A stretch of 64,000 nt of DNA from Brugia malayi (taxonomy: Eukaryota > Nematoda > Chromadorea > Rhabditida > Onchocercidae): the NCBI RefSeq assembly GCF_000002995.4, contig NW_025062284.1, forward strand, positions 434,001 to 498,000, read 5' to 3'. The notes below the pieces were generated by a model that saw nothing but the letters and a program-made list of their open reading frames with translations, made no database searches and was not told the origin of the DNA. Shown one piece after another: positions 60,366 through 64,000 of the stretch (positions are counted from its first letter, which is position 1; each line of letters opens with the position of its first letter). The translations under genes and the position numbers were made by a program.

Positions 60366-61987
60366 TGCTGAAACTGCTGGTACAACTCATTAAATAATGC
60401 AATGTATCGATTAACCGAATAAATTGAATCAAATTGTTTGTCAATTTCAATTATTATAAATTGCATTGCTGCCAATATATTATCCAACATTGCTATGCAT
60501 TTATTCAGCTAAATAAATTAATTTAAAATGCCAAATTAAAATTAATTTAAAATTTGTCCTTCAAATCACTTAAATTTACGAATTTTAAAAAAATAAAAAT
60601 TTTTACTTTTGTACATTTAGTCTAATAAAAATAATGTTTTGAAAAAAAAAATTGCTAAAAATTATTTAATATCAAGTTTAAAAAAAAAAAAAATGCTTTG
60701 TGGAATATTTAATTTATTAATTAATCAAAATCTATTAACATTTGTTTAAATTCAAAATGGCTAAATTTAAATTTGAACTAAGGGAAATTTTAACCGATTG
60801 TTGTTTTATCAAATTTGAATTTTGAATTTTTTGCTTAATATTTGCAAGTTTTTTTCTTGCATATTTAACATTCAATAATTGTTTTTTAATTTTAACTCTA
60901 TCATAAATGAGTAAACGTATCGTTGAACAATATTTATTCAATCCCATTTTTCGTTTCTGAAATAAAAGCAAACAAACAAATAAATCAATAAACAAAATAT
61001 GAAAATTTTTTAAAAATAAATTTTAAAATTTATCAAAATCAAACATATCATTGTTTATTAGTGATATAGGGCAATAAAAAATTAAATAAATTTTTGATTT
61101 GTTTACTTGAAATGCATCAATTTTAAGTAAACTATGCTGCATCATATAAATACTTGATAATATATCATTTTCCAATGTTTTTTCTAAAATTATTTAATCA
61201 CTCAAAGAAAAAAAAAAGAAAAGAAAGCGTTAAGCAGTAAACAATAAACAATTTTATAATGTTTTAAATGAAACAAATAATTTTTTGAAATGATTTTTTG
61301 AAATTCACAAATAGTAATTAAATAATCAATAATCAATGATAATTATACTTTTACTTTACCTCTTAAGGTATTTTCTAAGTTATTACTTTTATTATAAAAT
61401 GGATAATACTGATTGGATGACAAATAACTGATATTAGAATCAGATTTCAGAGTGGACAATCTCGATTCGATATCATATTTTATATATTTAAAAATTTTTA
61501 TTAATTTGTTTTCTATATTTATGCATTTTTCTTGTATCTACAAAAAAAAAAAATATTTAAAATATAATACATAAGTTTATATTCAATTAATTTTATTAGC
61601 TAATTTATAATTTAAAAAAAATTTAAATTGGCCTAGCTCAATTTATTATGTTATAAAATTAAATTCGTATTTATTAGATTGTCAAATTTAATTTTAACTA
61701 ATTTATCATCATATTCGATAAAATAGTATTAAGCTAATAATAAAACTTTAATAATTATCATGATAATGTTATTATTATTACCTAGCTAATTGTCTAATTA
61801 TTAAATTATCACTTATATAATTAGTAGAAATTTAAATTTAACTAACATTAGTAATATCAGTTACATTATCACATAAACATTCCCAAGTGTTATCAGTGAA
61901 ATTTTGAACTTTCTCTTCCCAATTCATTTTGTTTATTTGAAAATGAGCATTTCTAATTAAATCATTCATCATTTTCATTTCCATTTC
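60356..61987 (-). CDS. Coiled-coil protein exons, possibly N-terminal part of the WCA gene
   Basis: Exons (minus): 61987-61847, 61537-61360, 61183-61107, 60956-60795 and 60508-60356; all phases agree, total 237 residues, no start or stop. The sequence is helical, with heptad-like Leu/Ile spacing in VKIKKQLLNVKYARKKLANI and KCINIENKLIKIFKYI. The first exon (EMEMKMMNDLIRN...) begins at a CAG acceptor, so the gene starts further upstream, beyond or within the repeat at 62.0 kb. The last exon ends FQHNHQ/GTATTT in phase 0. The next compatible acceptor on this strand that I recognise is the WH2-bearing exon at 46885, 13.5 kb away, across another same-strand gene. A coiled coil followed by WH2-central-acidic is the layout of WHAMM/JMY proteins. 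The linkage is inference. Confidence 0.55.
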
Positions 61988-62040
61988 CTGAATGAAATAT
62001 TTTATAATTTTATGAGTGTATTTTGAAAATGAACAAGAAG

Positions 62041-64000
62041 AAGTAAATTAAAGTCAATAAAATAAACTTTGTTATTATTTATCAAAGTTTTTGATTCGTA
62101 CTTATTTCGAATAGAAATAAATTGTTTACATTTTTTTTTTTTTTAATTATTAATAGAGAAATAAAAATTGATAAATTTCATCAAACATTTTGTTGTCAAA
62201 ATTTCAATAAAATTTCAATTTTAATGGAAAACAGATATGAATTCTATCGTTTGCTTAAGGTAACACTAAACAACCGTCTTTTGCTTATCTTTAAATTATC
62301 AATGATATATCACAGATAATAAACATTATTATCTAGTAATGTTAATCATTTCTCAATCGTCACTTCTTTCACTGCTAATGCTATTTCTTTTATTATTATT
62401 ATTATTGTTATCACTAATTGTTTCAGAAAAAAACGGTTGCCATCTCTGCATATACTAATGAAATTAAAATTGCAAATGAATTATGACTAAATAATATATA
62501 AGAAGCATGCAGTTAATCAAATTAGGTAAAATTTATGCATGAACAATAAGCAGTCATAAACAATAAGCAATCATAAACAATAAGTAGCAATAAACAATAA
62601 GCAATCATAAACAATAAGCAGCAATAAACAATAAGCAACCATAAACAATAAACAACTATAAACAGTAAGCAACAATAAACAACAAGCAACTATAGAAAAT
62701 AAACAGTAAGCAACTATTCCTTCCAAGAAATATTATTTGTCCGAGCAGAGCTACTGAAATCAAAAAATAAGAGCGAACAGCTGAATTCAAAGTGAAATAA
62801 AAAACTTTCCTTCACAAATTGTCAACTTGTGAGCACAATGCTATCAACATGGCAGACATTAGAGTGTAAATAAGTCTTCCAAAGATTTTTCCAAAAAAAA
62901 AAAAAAAAAAATAAGTCTTCCAAAAAAAAAAAAAAATTTTTCCAGTCCTTAGGCCTATAAATGTGGAAAGCAGCCAGAAGTTATGGCCACTGCAAGCCTA
63001 GAATATATACTATAAATGAGTCAGCCAATTTATAGGTAAGTTTAATAAAAAATTAATTGAAAATTCCGTGGCGAAGCGCTTATAGTCTTTTTCGTATTTC
63101 TTAGAGGTACGAATGCGCCCATTGTTTTAGCCTTTCAAATTCCTTGTAGCAAATATGGCACAGAAAATAGAAAATTATTGCTTGCGAAGAAGTTTCTTAG
63201 TTAATTTCATTGGTTAAAGTGAAAGTAAACTTTGATCGCAACACTGCATTTGATCGTAATATTCCATTTGGTCGTAGTATTCCATTTGGTCGTAATATAG
63301 CATTTGATCGTAATATTCCATTTGGTCGTAATATAGCATTTGATCGTAGTATTCCATTTGGTCGTAATATAGCATTTGATCGTAATATTCCATTTGATCG
63401 TAATATTCCATTTGGTCGTAATATAGCATTTGATCGTAGTATTCCATTTGGTCGTAATATAGCATTTGATCGTAATATTCCATTTGGTCGTAATATAGCA
63501 TTTGATCGTAATATTCCATTTGGTCGTAATATAGCATTTGATCGTAATATTCCATTTGATCGTAATATTCCATTTGATCGTAATATTCCATTTGATCGTA
63601 ATATTCCATTTGGTCGTAGTATTCCATTTGGTCGTAATATAGCATTTGGTCGTAGTATTCCATTTGGTCGTAATATAGCATTTGATCGTAATATTCCATT
63701 TGGTCGTAATATTCCATTTGATCGTAATATTCCATTTGATCGTAATATTCCATTTGGTCGTAATATTCCATTTGGTCGTAATATAGCATTTGATCGTAAT
63801 ATTCCATTTGATCGTAGTATTCCATTTGGTCGTAATATAGCATTTGATCGTAATATTCCATTTGATCGTAATATTCCATTTGATCGTAATATTCCATTTG
63901 ATCGTAATATTCCATTTGATCGTAATATTCCATTTGGTCGTAGTATTCCATTTGGTCGTAATATAGCATTTGATCGTAGTATTCCATTTGGTCGTAATAT
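62041..64000 (+). mobile_element. Composite dispersed repeat, copy 3 (runs off the window)
   Basis: Begins AAGTAAATTAAAGTCAATAA and follows copy 2 almost base for base through the AAACAATAAGCA array (62540-62715) and core (62715-63239) into the 18-bp satellite (63240-64000+). Differences from copy 2 are mostly homopolymer lengths and single bases, so the duplication is recent. It sits directly upstream of the minus-strand coiled-coil exons and may have displaced or split their 5' end. Confidence 0.6.
63240..64000. repeat. 18-bp satellite array (copy 3, at least 42 copies)
   Basis: Same TTTGATCGTAATATTCCA family as copy 2. It is richer in TTTGGTCGTAGTATTCCA and TATAGCA variants and lacks the CGCAACGCTGTAA doublets in the visible part. 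It continues beyond the window end. Confidence 0.96.

Noticed and set aside
1..64000. tRNA, rRNA and other structured RNA genes
   Set aside because: None recognised by eye on either strand. A covariance-model search would be needed to exclude them.

Overview
This is a eukaryotic window, about three-quarters A+T, and everything recognisable in it points to a nematode, probably a parasitic one. It has small exons with short introns, AG acceptors a few bases upstream of start codons as in spliced-leader trans-splicing, a cuticle-type collagen, a nematode-style Cys-loop channel and a FLYWCH protein. Species and clade cannot be fixed from the sequence. All gene models were built by hand from open frames, splice sites and phase agreement. 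Each internal junction was checked for reading-frame continuity unless stated.

Left part (1-16.7 kb): on the minus strand, a FLYWCH zinc-finger gene (exons 6772 down to 3565) is followed by a seven-exon kynureninase (2939 down to 185, 3' end outside the window). Tandem repeats fill 7.5-12 kb. A three-exon minus-strand gene for a 119-residue, probably mitochondrial, single-pass protein lies at 15360-13946. A possible unrecognised plus-strand coding piece lies near 16.2-16.6 kb.

Middle (16.7-36.3 kb): an AT-rich stretch with a foldback element and microsatellites leads to a complete 14-exon plus-strand Cys-loop ligand-gated ion channel (22277-31010, 562 residues). Its introns carry several minisatellites, one about 1.8 kb long. 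It converges on a complete 11-exon minus-strand EED/MES-6 homologue (35535-31438, 405 residues), the WD40 subunit of Polycomb repressive complex 2.

Right part (36.3-64 kb): dominated by three related copies of a composite dispersed repeat (36.5-39.2, 54.4-57.8 and 62.0-64.0+ kb). Each joins a short AAACAATAAGCA-type array, a conserved core and a large 18-bp satellite. Between them lie a decayed cuticle collagen (plus, 43.5-50.2 kb), the WH2-central-acidic end of an actin-nucleation promoting factor (minus, 46885-45485), a bipolar basic/acidic four-exon gene (minus, 52936-50825) with a truncated second copy at 58.5 kb, and coiled-coil exons (minus, 61987-60356). The coiled-coil exons are phase-compatible with the WH2 exons and may form one WHAMM/JMY-like gene with them.

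The genes do not form one pathway. Kynureninase is tryptophan catabolism (and rhodoquinone supply in worms), EED is chromatin repression, the channel is neuronal signalling, and the WCA protein is Arp2/3 activation. The most unusual aspects are the satellite-bearing dispersed element, an Asp-to-Asn change at the cofactor-binding position of kynureninase, splice-site-containing minisatellites, and the possible WHAMM/JMY-like gene.
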